From assembly GCA_016717335.1 (NCBI GenBank), contig JADKFS010000002.1, forward strand, positions 620,001 through 684,000: a stretch of DNA of 64,000 bases. The letters run 5' to 3'. Under the pieces are notes generated by a model, which was not told where the DNA came from, ran no database searches, and saw only the letters and a program-made list of their open reading frames with translations. The first letter of the stretch is position 1, and each line of letters begins with the position of its first letter. Source of the stretch: Candidatus Ribeiella danica (GTDB taxonomy: Bacteria; Chloroflexota; Chloroflexia; Chloroflexales; Roseiflexaceae). A program made the position numbers and the translations under genes. Positions 49,566-58,060 of this stretch are shown in pieces.

Positions 49566-50816
49566 ATGAACCCAGGCTACCGCTCGCCACACCTGCCGCA
49601 CCGCAGCGCGGCCGTCGTCGGGTGGCTAACCGATCCGCGCCGCGACGCCATCGCGCAGGCGACTGCCGGCTGGGACGCGGCCGACTGGGAGGCGGCGCGC
49701 TGGGCGATTCAGGTCCACGGCATCGGCCCGCTGCTCAACCGAGCGTCCGAGGGATGGCCGGACGCCGACGCGCTGCAGCCGCGCCTGCGCGGCTACCTGG
49801 CCGAGCAGCGCCGCCTCAGCGGCGAGCGGGTTGCGCTGCTGCTGCGCGACCTGGCGGAGATCTTGCGCGCCTGCCAGGGCCGTGGGCTCGAGGTGCTGCC
49901 GCTCAAAGGCAGCCTGCTGGCGACTCAGTACTACGCCGAGCCCGGGCTGCGCCCGATGAGCGACCTCGATCTGCTGGTGCGCCCGGCCGACGAGCGGCCG
50001 ATGCTGGAGCTGCTGGCCGGCCTGGGCTACCAGCAGACCGGCCGCGGCTGGAAGCACGTCACGCTGGCGCTCCCCGAGGCGAGCGGCCCGGTGGTGTCGT
50101 ACGACGGCGAGCACCCGGCCAACCCGCGCAGCCTCGACCTGCACGTCCGGCTGGCCGAGCAGTTCTGGGGCATCCAGTACGATCTCACGGCCGACGCCTG
50201 GGCCGACAGCGAGCCGGGGAAGCTGCTGGGAGAGTCGGCGCGGCGGCTGCGCCCGGCCGGCTTGCTGCACCACTTGGCGGTGCACGCCAGCAGCGACGCG
50301 ATCGCGCGCCGGCTGCGGCTGCTGCACCTCCACGACATCGCGCTGGTCGCCGGGGCGGTCGACCGGGCCGGGTGGGAGCGAATCGTCGCGGGCGCGCAGG
50401 CGCGCCGCGAGGAGCGCATGGTCTACCCGGCGCTGCTGCTGTGCAGCCGCTCCTACCCGGCGATCCCCGGCTGGGCGCTGGCGGCGCTGCGGGCCGGCGT
50501 CCCGCCCGACCTGCTGCGCTACCTCGACGCGGCGCGGCTCGACCAGCTGTCGTTCTGCAACCCAGCGCCGACGCGGCCGGCCGAGAAGCTGTGCTGGTTC
50601 CGCCCTGGGCGCGAGCGGGCGGGCGCGCTGCGCCACATGCTGCTGCCGAACCCCGACGAGCTGGGGCACTGGTACCCGCGGCTGGCGCGCCCCAGCCTGC
50701 TGCCGCTGGCCTACGCCCGCTACGGCGCCACGCTGCTGGGCTGGGGCCTGCGGCGCGCGATGGGCAGGCCGCGGCGCACCCTTGGCGGCGGGGCAGCAGA
50801 GCGGGCGCCCAGGTGA
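49566..50816 (+). CDS. Nucleotidyltransferase-family protein (PF14907 type)
   Basis: 416 aa with TCAGGAGATC before the ATG. The nucleotidyltransferase motif is in VLPLKGSLLATQYYAEPGLR followed by MSDLDLLV (about residues 115-143), with the two metal-binding Asp residues. The rest is helical, including RRLRPAGLLHHLAVHASSDA. Members of this family are often found in exopolysaccharide and lasso-peptide type loci but their reaction is poorly defined. It overlaps the next gene by GTGA. Confidence 0.85.
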   Translation: MNPGYRSPHLPHRSAAVVGWLTDPRRDAIAQATAGWDAADWEAARWAIQVHGIGPLLNRASEGWPDADALQPRLRGYLAEQRRLSGERVALLLRDLAEILRACQGRGLEVLPLKGSLLATQYYAEPGLRPMSDLDLLVRPADERPMLELLAGLGYQQTGRGWKHVTLALPEASGPVVSYDGEHPANPRSLDLHVRLAEQFWGIQYDLTADAWADSEPGKLLGESARRLRPAGLLHHLAVHASSDAIARRLRLLHLHDIALVAGAVDRAGWERIVAGAQARREERMVYPALLLCSRSYPAIPGWALAALRAGVPPDLLRYLDAARLDQLSFCNPAPTRPAEKLCWFRPGRERAGALRHMLLPNPDELGHWYPRLARPSLLPLAYARYGATLLGWGLRRAMGRPRRTLGGGAAERAPR

Positions 50817-52654
50817 GGATGGTTTGCCAAACGGAGGGCTCCCTGACAGCCATTACTGGCGCACAATCGACCACAGCCGCGCGCACGCGCACCCTGGCGA
50901 GCAGCCTGCACTGGAGCCTGGCGCTGCTCCTGGCGATGCTGCCGTTCGAGCTGAACACGGGCATCCCGATCGCCGGGCTGACCTTCACCAATCTCGAGCT
51001 GGCGGCGCTGGTCGCAAGCGGGCTGTGGGGCGCGCTGCTGGTCTCCGCACGTCGGCCGCCACGGCTGGCGCGCCCGCTGGCGCTTGGCGCGGCGGCGCTG
51101 CTGGTCGTCTTCGCGGCCAGCGCGCTGCTGGCAGGCGATTGGCGGGGCGCCGCGCTGAAGTTCACCACGCGCCAGGCGCAGGGCGCGCTCCTGGCGCTGT
51201 GCCTGGCCGACCAGCTGGCCCGCCACGGCTGGCCGCTCGCGCGGCATCTCGGGCTGGCGCTGCTGGCGGGCATGTCCGCCAGCGCGGCGCTCGGCCTGCT
51301 GGAGATCGGCGAGATCCGGCCGGTGCTGGCGCTGCTGGCGATGTTCAAAGACCAGCCGACGACGATTGGCGGGCTGCTGCGGCTGAGCGCCACCTTCGCG
51401 TACGCCAACATCGCCGCGATGGCCTACGAGGCGGCGCTGCCGCTGGCGCTGGTGGCGGTCGGGCTGGCCGCCGTCCGGCGCGCGGCGCTGCTCATGGCCG
51501 GCTGCGCGACCCTGCTCTACGTCGCCGCGCTGCTGACCTACAGCCGGGCCGCGCTGCTGACCGCGGCGCTCCTGGCGTCGATCGTCGCGCTGGGCGCGCT
51601 CGCGCTCCGGCGCCGCGCGGATCGGCCGCTGCCCGGCCTGCGGCGCGTGATCCTCACATGCGGCGGCCTGCTGGCGCTGACGGCGGGCATGTTCCTGCTC
51701 AGCCCGACGTTTCGGGTGCGCATCGCCGAGCCGGACATCGACCGCTGGTATCGCGCGGAGTATCTGGCCGCCCCGATCGCGCGCCTGGCGCCGAACGAGC
51801 TGGCCCGCGCCCCGGTCACCATCTCCAACCGCGGCCTGGTCACCTGGCGGCCGGACGCGCTGCGGCCAGTCGCGCTCTCCTACCACTGGCTGGAGCCGCG
51901 CACGCGCCGCGTCGTGCGCTACAACGGGCACCGGACGGAGCTGCCCGGCCCGCTGGAGCCCGGCCAGTCTGCGCGGATCGACGCCTACGTCCAGGCGCCC
52001 AGCCAGCCGGGCAGCTACATCCTCGCCTGGGACATGGTCACGGAGCAGGGCGGCTGGTTCAGCGAGCGCGGCAGCCCGGTCGCCGAGCTACCGGTGATCG
52101 TCAGCGGGGCGCCGGCGCCCAGCCAGCCCGCGCAGGCGGCCGAGCCGGCCAATGTTCCGCAGCAGATCATCGTGCGCCCGCCGCCGCCGGCGCGCGGGCA
52201 GCTGTGGGCCGCGGCGGCGAGGATCTGGCTGGCGCACCCGGCGCTGGGGATCGGCCCCGACGTGTTCCGCCACGTCTACGGGCCGGCGATCGGGCTGCGT
52301 CGGTGGGACGACCGCGTCCACACCAACAACCTGTACATCGAGCTGCTGGTCGGGGCAGGCGTTGCCGGTCTGGCCGCGTTTCTCGCGCTGGTCGCGGCGG
52401 TCGGCGCGGCGGCCGTGCGCGCGCTGGCCGGCGTGTATGCGGCCGATACAGGGGCGCTGCGCTGGGCGCTGATCGGGTGCGGCGCCGGGCTGGCGGCCTT
52501 TCTGATCCACGGGATGCTGGACATGTTTCTCGAGTACAGCGCGACCTACCTGCTGCTGTGGGCGCTCCTGGGCGCGCTGAGCGGGCTGAGCGGCTTGGCC
52601 GCCCCACAACCTCTCCAGCAACATCACCTAGTGCTAGTAGTCAGTAGTCAGTAG
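50813..52654 (+). CDS. O-antigen ligase/polymerase-like membrane protein
   Basis: 613 aa from GTG 50813 (ATG 50819 is possible). About eleven hydrophobic segments are visible. The region RVRIAEPDIDRWYRAEYLAA to LPVIVSGAPAPS (about 300-430) is a large soluble loop with beta-rich character, and the Wzy_C-type signature HPALGIGPDVFRHVYG followed by HTNNLYIELLVGAGVAGLAA comes after it. These proteins ligate or polymerise lipid-linked glycans outside the membrane. The last residues VLVVSSQ and stop lie within heptamer repeats of a tandem duplication. Confidence 0.88.
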   Translation: MRMVCQTEGSLTAITGAQSTTAARTRTLASSLHWSLALLLAMLPFELNTGIPIAGLTFTNLELAALVASGLWGALLVSARRPPRLARPLALGAAALLVVFAASALLAGDWRGAALKFTTRQAQGALLALCLADQLARHGWPLARHLGLALLAGMSASAALGLLEIGEIRPVLALLAMFKDQPTTIGGLLRLSATFAYANIAAMAYEAALPLALVAVGLAAVRRAALLMAGCATLLYVAALLTYSRAALLTAALLASIVALGALALRRRADRPLPGLRRVILTCGGLLALTAGMFLLSPTFRVRIAEPDIDRWYRAEYLAAPIARLAPNELARAPVTISNRGLVTWRPDALRPVALSYHWLEPRTRRVVRYNGHRTELPGPLEPGQSARIDAYVQAPSQPGSYILAWDMVTEQGGWFSERGSPVAELPVIVSGAPAPSQPAQAAEPANVPQQIIVRPPPPARGQLWAAAARIWLAHPALGIGPDVFRHVYGPAIGLRRWDDRVHTNNLYIELLVGAGVAGLAAFLALVAAVGAAAVRALAGVYAADTGALRWALIGCGAGLAAFLIHGMLDMFLEYSATYLLLWALLGALSGLSGLAAPQPLQQHHLVLVVSSQ

Positions 52655-52856
52655 TCAGTAGTCAGTAGTCGGGCGTTGTGCTCGTTCGTTTTCTATCGCG
52701 TCAGAATGCGGTCACTGAGAAGCCGTCGCTCCAGTTTCCGCACCTAGTGCTAGTAGTCAGTAGTCAGTAGTCAGTAGTCAGTAGTCGGGCGTTGTGCTCG
52801 TTCGTTTTCTATCGCGTCAGAATGCGGTCACTGAGAAGCCGTCGCTCCAGTTTCCG
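52625..52856. repeat. Exact 116 bp tandem duplication
   Basis: Copy 1 (52625-52740) and copy 2 (52741-52856) appear identical. Each holds a run of AGTAGTC heptamers and a unique part (TCGTTCGTTTTCTATCGCG onwards). The gap 52655-53008 contains no gene; a partly inverted piece (GAAGCGCATTCTGAAGCC) and more heptamers follow up to 52930. Confidence 0.95.
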
Positions 52857-53008
52857 CAAGCAGAAGCGCATTCTGAAGCCATCGGCAATGTTACCTAGCA
52901 CAAGGCCCTAGTCAGTAATCAGTAGTCAGTATGCCGAGGGCGCTGCAAAGCCGTACAGCGACGAGATACGCCCGAACATGTCGCCTGGAAATGCACTAGG
53001 AACAAGCG

Positions 53009-54148
53009 ATGCTAAAGATCGGCTACGACGTAACTCCGCTGGCCGGGATGTGCACGGGGGTCGGCAACTACACGCGCCAGCTCCTGACGCACCTGCTCGC
53101 GCTCGAGGGCGAGCAGAGCTTCCTGCTGCTCTCCAACCGCGCCGAGGCGGCGCAGGGCCTCCCGCGCTCGTCGCGCGCGAGCCCGCTGATCGAGCCGTTT
53201 CCCAGCCGGATGCTGTGGATGCAGGGCGTGCTGCCGCGGCTGCTGCGCGAGGCCCACCCCGACCTCTGCCACTACCCCAACTCGATCGGCCCGCTGGCGA
53301 GCCCCTGCCCGTACGTGGTGACGATCCACGACATGACGCTCAGCGTGATGCCGCAGTACCACCCCTGGCGGCGGCGGATGCTCGTGCGCCCGCTGATCCC
53401 GCTGATCGCCCGGCGGGCCGCCCGGGTCATCACGGTCTCGGAGCAGGCGCGCGACGATATCGTTCGGCTGCTGCGCGTGCCGGCCGAGCGCATCGCCGTC
53501 ATTCGCGAGGCCGCCGCGCCGATCTACCGGGATGTCTCGCCCGAGGAGCAGGCGCGGGTGCGCGAGCGCTACCGGCTGCACGGGCCATACCTGCTGTACG
53601 TCGGCACGCTGGAGCCGCGCAAGAACCTGGTCCGGCTGATCCGCGCCTGGCACCGGCTCTGGCGGCGCGGCGCCATCCCGCACCGGCTGGTGCTGGTCGG
53701 CGGGCGCGGCTGGCAGGACCGGCAGATCTACCGGACGATCGAGCGGCTGCGCTGCCCCGACGCGCTGCGGCTGGTCGGCTACGTGCCGACCGACGACCTG
53801 CCCGCGCTCTACGGCGCGGCCGACGCGTTCGCCTTCCCGTCGCTCGCGGAGGGGTTCGGCCTGCCGGTGATCGAGGCCATGGCCTGCGGGACGCCGACGC
53901 TGATCTCGACCGCGCCGGCGCTGCGCGAGCTGGTGGCCGATCGATCGGCGGGCGGCGACCAGCTGGCGGCGCTGGCGGTCGACCCGTACGACGATCGGGC
54001 GATCGAGGCGGCGCTGGAGCGGCTGCTGACCGACGCGGCGCTGCGCCACGAGCTGCGCGAGCGCGGCCTGCGCCGCTCGGCCGCGCACTCGTGGGCGGCG
54101 GCGGCCCGCCAGACGCTTGAGGTGTACCGAGTAGTCAGTGGTCAGTAG
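53009..54148 (+). CDS. GT4-family glycosyltransferase
   Basis: GT-B glycosyltransferase of 379 aa related to mannosyl/rhamnosyltransferases. The N-terminus reads KIGYDVTPLAGMCTGVGNYT. The C-terminal half has YLLYVGTLEPRKNLVRLIRA, DALRLVGYVPTDDLPALYGA and FAFPSLAEGFGLPVIEAMAC, which carries the EX7E motif. AGGAACAAGCG precedes the ATG. The final RVVSGQ and stop are encoded by GTAGTCAG repeats, so the native C-terminus may have been replaced by repeat-derived residues. Confidence 0.94.
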   Translation: MLKIGYDVTPLAGMCTGVGNYTRQLLTHLLALEGEQSFLLLSNRAEAAQGLPRSSRASPLIEPFPSRMLWMQGVLPRLLREAHPDLCHYPNSIGPLASPCPYVVTIHDMTLSVMPQYHPWRRRMLVRPLIPLIARRAARVITVSEQARDDIVRLLRVPAERIAVIREAAAPIYRDVSPEEQARVRERYRLHGPYLLYVGTLEPRKNLVRLIRAWHRLWRRGAIPHRLVLVGGRGWQDRQIYRTIERLRCPDALRLVGYVPTDDLPALYGAADAFAFPSLAEGFGLPVIEAMACGTPTLISTAPALRELVADRSAGGDQLAALAVDPYDDRAIEAALERLLTDAALRHELRERGLRRSAAHSWAAAARQTLEVYRVVSGQ

Positions 54149-54190
54149 TCGGCAGTCAGGGGTCAGGGGTCAGAAGCCAGGAGTCGGTAA
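54129..54190. repeat. Heptamer-repeat tract after the GT4 gene
   Basis: GTAGTCAG/GTCAGTA and GGGTCAG units, starting inside the 3' end of the coding region. Confidence 0.85.
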
Positions 54191-54206
54191 CAGGGCAACC
54201 CAAGCG

Positions 54207-54285
54207 TTGCTGGTGCAGTGCGCTGCGGAGCAGCGCACTGCACCAGCAATAGCCTCCCCTCTCCCGCTGGGAGAGGGGGCAGGGG
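54207..54285. repeat. Composite hairpin element, copy 3
   Basis: A perfect inverted repeat with 20 bp arms (54207-54226 and 54230-54249) and GGA loop, then CCCTCTCCC/GGGAGAGGG and GGGGGTGAGGG. It has the same order as the copy at 4196. Confidence 0.88.
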
Positions 54286-54313
54286 GTGAGGGAATCCAGC
54301 GGAGCGATAGCCA

Positions 54314-56266
54314 ATGATCGGTATCGGCCACAACCAGGCGCGGCGGGTGGGCGCGGCGGCGCGGCCGGCCGTCAGGAGCGCGCCGGCGCTGCTGGCGACG
54401 CTGGCGCTGCTGCACGGCCTGCTGTACGCCTGGCTGGTGCCGCCCTGGCAGGTCCCCGACGAGCCCGCGCAGTTCGAGTACGCCGCGCTGATCGCCGCGC
54501 TCGGCCGCACCCCGACGGTCGACGACCGGGATGCGGCGCTGGACGCGCAAATCACCAGGTCGCTGGTGCGCGAGCGCTTCTTCGAATACCTGCTCGGCCA
54601 CCCGCCGCCAGAGCCGCCGCAGACGATCGAGCAGGCGCGGGCGCTCTTCTTTATGCCGAGCCAGATCGGCGGCGACCCGCCGCTGTACTTCTGGCTGGCC
54701 GTGCTCCCGATCCGGCTGCTGGCGGCGCGCTCGATCGAGGCGCAGCTGCTGGCCCTACGCCTGCTCGGCGCGCTGCTCACCGCCGGGGCGGTGCTGTGCG
54801 TCTACGGCGCCGCGCGCGAGCTGGTGCCGGCCCCTGGCTTTGCGCTCGCGGCCGGCCTGATCGCCGCGCTCCAGCCGATGTTCGTGTTCGTCGGCGTGGG
54901 CGCGGGCAACGACAGCCTGGCCAACCTGATCGGGGCGGCGATCGCCTGGGCGCTGCTGCGCACCCTGCGCTACGGCGCAAGCCCGCACCGGGTGCTGGCC
55001 CTGGCGGCGCTGGCGCTGCTGGGCGCGCTGACCAAGCGCACGCTGCTGCCTCAGGCGCTGCTGCTGGCGCTGCTCGGGGCCGGCTGGACGACCGTCCGGC
55101 TGGCGCGCGTGCTAGTCGGGCGCCTGGTAGCCTTGGACCTCAATGGACCGGGGATTTCTTATGTTGTCAGATATGCTCAGTCTCCGCGCTCTTTGAGGCT
55201 AGGCTTCCTGGCCGGCGCTCTCGGCCTCGGCGCCGTCGCGCTGCTGATCGCCGCAGGCGGGCGCGCGATCGTCGCGGGCAGCCGCGACGCCGGCGTCGCC
55301 GCCGGCTGGACGGAAGCGGTGGGCCAGACAGGGGCGCGGCGCGCGCTCGCGGCGCCGGGCACCGGGCGGGCGGCGCTGGAGATCGCGGCGGGCCAGGTTG
55401 TCGTGCAGGAGCTGCCGGACGTCGCGGCGGAGTGGGCGCAGAACCAGGATCTGCACGCCAGCGCGCGGGTCTGGTCGGCGGGCGGCCCGGCGCATGGCAT
55501 GCTGCTGATCGACTTCGGCTGGGCGACCGTCGAGCAGCCGTTCGACGTGGACGCGCGCGGCCGCGAGGTGCGCCTGCAGACTCTCATCCCGCTGTACTGC
55601 CCGTACGTCCACGTCGGGCTGCGCGCGACCGCGGGAACGATCTACGCCGACCGGCTGGACGCGCAGAGCGATCGGCGGCGCGGCCTGAACCTGCTGTCGA
55701 ACGGCGATCTGACCGAGGGCGCCCTCCGGCCTGGCTCGCTGCCCTGGCAGCTAGGGCGCTACCTGCACGTCCGCGAGCTGGCCTGGACCTGGCGCAGCGG
55801 GCGGCTTCTGGAGCCGCCGCCGCTCGGCTGGGACCTGGCGCGGATCTTCTTCGTGAGCTTCTGGGGACAGTTCGGCTGGATGTCCCTGCCGCTGATCGGC
55901 GGGACGCCCTGGGAAGGCGCGCTGTGGCTGATCTGCGCCGGCGGTCTGCTGGGGACGCTCGGCTGGCTGGCCGCGCCCGGCCGGGCGCGCTGGCGGCGGC
56001 GGTCGGTCGCGCTGCTGCTGCTGGTCATCGCGAGCGGCCTGCTGCCGCCGCTGCTCAACGCCTACATCCAGCCGCGCAGCCAGGCCATCCAGCAGGGGCG
56101 CTACCTGTTCCCCATGCTGGCGCCGATCGCGCTGCTGCTGGCGCTGGGCTGGCGCGCGCTCCTGCCGCGGCGCTGGCGGGCCGGCGGGCTGGCGCTGGGC
56201 GCCGCCTTCGCGGCGGCCTTCGCGGCGGCGGCGCTGCGCCTGATCGTCCAGGCCTATGCCTGGTAG
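54314..56266 (+). CDS. DUF2142-like polytopic membrane protein (putative GT-C glycosyltransferase)
   Basis: 650 aa. The N-terminal signature WLVPPWQVPDEPAQFEYAAL (about residues 41-60) matches DUF2142/GT-C proteins in which acidic residues face the outside. About eleven hydrophobic segments follow. A soluble beta-rich domain occupies residues about 320-460 (LHASARVWSAGGPAHGMLLI). The C-terminus holds more membrane segments and IQQGRYLFPMLAPIALLLAL. CGGAGCG precedes the ATG. A role in sugar transfer to a lipid-linked or surface glycan is inferred from family and location. Confidence 0.82.
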   Translation: MIGIGHNQARRVGAAARPAVRSAPALLATLALLHGLLYAWLVPPWQVPDEPAQFEYAALIAALGRTPTVDDRDAALDAQITRSLVRERFFEYLLGHPPPEPPQTIEQARALFFMPSQIGGDPPLYFWLAVLPIRLLAARSIEAQLLALRLLGALLTAGAVLCVYGAARELVPAPGFALAAGLIAALQPMFVFVGVGAGNDSLANLIGAAIAWALLRTLRYGASPHRVLALAALALLGALTKRTLLPQALLLALLGAGWTTVRLARVLVGRLVALDLNGPGISYVVRYAQSPRSLRLGFLAGALGLGAVALLIAAGGRAIVAGSRDAGVAAGWTEAVGQTGARRALAAPGTGRAALEIAAGQVVVQELPDVAAEWAQNQDLHASARVWSAGGPAHGMLLIDFGWATVEQPFDVDARGREVRLQTLIPLYCPYVHVGLRATAGTIYADRLDAQSDRRRGLNLLSNGDLTEGALRPGSLPWQLGRYLHVRELAWTWRSGRLLEPPPLGWDLARIFFVSFWGQFGWMSLPLIGGTPWEGALWLICAGGLLGTLGWLAAPGRARWRRRSVALLLLVIASGLLPPLLNAYIQPRSQAIQQGRYLFPMLAPIALLLALGWRALLPRRWRAGGLALGAAFAAAFAAAALRLIVQAYAW

Positions 56267-56389
56267 CATTCGCCCAAAGTGGTGCCTCCTCACCCCCTCC
56301 TCGTGACGTGGGAGGGAGGGGCTAGCGCCAGATACGCCCAGCACAGATCAACGAGCCAGACTCAGTTCGTACTATCATTGAGGAGGGCT

Positions 56390-57898
56390 ATGTCGCTTCA
56401 AAATCAGACACCGCTGATCCTGCTCTACAACCCGAAGGTTGCGCTGCCCGGCTACCAGCGCCTGCCGCACTCGCTGCTCCAGCTCGGCGCGCTGCTCGAA
56501 GGGCGCTACCCCTACGCGATCGTCGACGGCAACCTGGACCAGGAGCGCGACCGCGCCGCCGAGATCATCGCGCAGGTGCGGCGCGACGGCGTGCGCTACC
56601 TGGGCGTGACGATCATGCCCGGCCCGCAGCTGCAGCAGGCCGTGCCGGATATCAAGCGCATCAAGGCCGCCTGCCCCGACCTGACGATCGTCGCCGGCGG
56701 CTACTTTCCGACCAACCACCCCAACACCTGCGCGCGCGACCCGGCGATCGATTATGTCGTGCTGAGCGCGGGCGAGGACACGCTGCTGGAGCTGGTCGAC
56801 ACGCTGGAAGCGGGCGGCGACCCCGGGCAAGTGGCGGGGCTGGCGTTCGAGCGCGGCGGGCAGGTGATCCGCACGGCCAGGCGCGCGCCGCACCACCCCA
56901 ACGAGCTGCCCTGGTTCCCCTACCACCAGGTGCCGGTCGAGCGCTATATCGCGAAGACGCACCTGGGCGCGCGCACGCTGAGCCACCACAGCAGCTTCGG
57001 CTGCCCGTTCTTCTGCAACTTCTGCGCGGTGGTGAACCTGGCCGAGGGGCGCTGGATGGCCGAGAGCGCCGAGCGGCTGGGCGAGCTGATGCAGCATATG
57101 GTCGACACGTGGCAGATCGACGCCATGGAGTTCCACGACAACAACTTCTTCACGGCCGAGAAGCGCGTGGCCGGCTTCTGCGAGGAGCTGCTGCGGCGCG
57201 GGCTGAAGATCAGCTGGTGGGGCGAGGGCCGGATCGACACCATGCTCAAGTTCAGCCCGCGCACCTGGGAGCTGATGCGCGACAGCGGCCTCAAGATGGT
57301 CTTCATGGGCGCCGAGAGCGGCGACGACCACACGCTCGAGCTGATGAACAAGGGCGGCACGCTGACCGCCGACAAGACGCTGGAGCTGGCCGCGCACGCC
57401 CACCGGTACGGCATCGTGCCCGAGTTCAGCTTCATCCTGGGCAACCCGCCCGACGCGCGGGCCGACGTGCGGCGCGGCATCGAGTTCATCCGCAGGGTCA
57501 AGGCGGTCAACCCGCACGTCGAGATCATCATGTACCGCTACGACCCGGTGCCACTGGCCGGGGAAATGTGGCAGGGCGCGCTCGACGCCGGATTCCGCTT
57601 CCCGCAGACCCTCGACGAGTGGATCGACCCGCACTGGGAGCGGGTGCAGCTCCGCCGCAGCGCCGACATCCCCTGGTTCTCGCGGGACGAGCGCCAGCTG
57701 ATGCGCGACTTTGAGACGGTGCTGAACGCGTACTATCCGACCACCACCGACCGGCGGCTGCACGGCGGCATCTGGCGCCCGCTGCTGCGCGCGCTGAGCG
57801 GCTGGCGCTACCGGCGGCGGGTCTACCGCTGGCCGGTCGAGCTGCGCGCCATGCAGTCGATGATGCGCTACCAGCGGCCCGAGACGTCGGGATTCTAA
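56390..57898 (+). CDS. B12-binding-type radical SAM enzyme 1
   Basis: 502 aa from ATG 56390 with GAGGAGGG upstream. The N-terminal cobalamin-binding-like domain (about 5-165) has YLGVTIMPGPQLQQAVPDIK, IVAGGYFPTNHPN and VLSAGEDTLLELV; the classic DxHxxG motif is not evident. The radical SAM core (about 195-420) has the cluster motif CPFFCNFC (Cx3Cx2C) in SHHSSFGCPFFCNFC. The C-terminal part (420-502) is basic. Such enzymes methylate or rearrange unactivated carbons. The substrate is unknown. Confidence 0.92.
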   Translation: MSLQNQTPLILLYNPKVALPGYQRLPHSLLQLGALLEGRYPYAIVDGNLDQERDRAAEIIAQVRRDGVRYLGVTIMPGPQLQQAVPDIKRIKAACPDLTIVAGGYFPTNHPNTCARDPAIDYVVLSAGEDTLLELVDTLEAGGDPGQVAGLAFERGGQVIRTARRAPHHPNELPWFPYHQVPVERYIAKTHLGARTLSHHSSFGCPFFCNFCAVVNLAEGRWMAESAERLGELMQHMVDTWQIDAMEFHDNNFFTAEKRVAGFCEELLRRGLKISWWGEGRIDTMLKFSPRTWELMRDSGLKMVFMGAESGDDHTLELMNKGGTLTADKTLELAAHAHRYGIVPEFSFILGNPPDARADVRRGIEFIRRVKAVNPHVEIIMYRYDPVPLAGEMWQGALDAGFRFPQTLDEWIDPHWERVQLRRSADIPWFSRDERQLMRDFETVLNAYYPTTTDRRLHGGIWRPLLRALSGWRYRRRVYRWPVELRAMQSMMRYQRPETSGF

Positions 57899-57921
57899 GT
57901 AGGTATCAAAAAGTCGTCAGC

Positions 57922-58010
57922 ATGTCATGCTGAGCCGCAGCGAAGCATCGCTTACTGCAGTCGAACGAGCGATCCTTCGCATCGGCTGCGGCCTCTGCGC
58001 AGGATGACAA
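57922..58010. repeat. Intergenic inverted repeat (TGTCATGCTGAG type)
   Basis: TGTCATGCTGAGCCGCAGCG on the left faces CTCTGCGCAGGATGACA on the right, with GAAGCATCGCT facing AGCGATCCTTCG. It lies between the two B12-type radical SAM genes. Confidence 0.75.
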
Positions 58011-58060
58011 GGACAAGGAACGTATTGATGCCTACGTAGCCCTGCCAGGGAGGGAACGCC

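Noticed and set aside
49511..50812. Long N-terminal extension of the O-antigen ligase-like gene
   Set aside because: The upstream open frame overlaps the well-supported nucleotidyltransferase gene in another frame; the GTGA overlap at 50813 gives a natural start.
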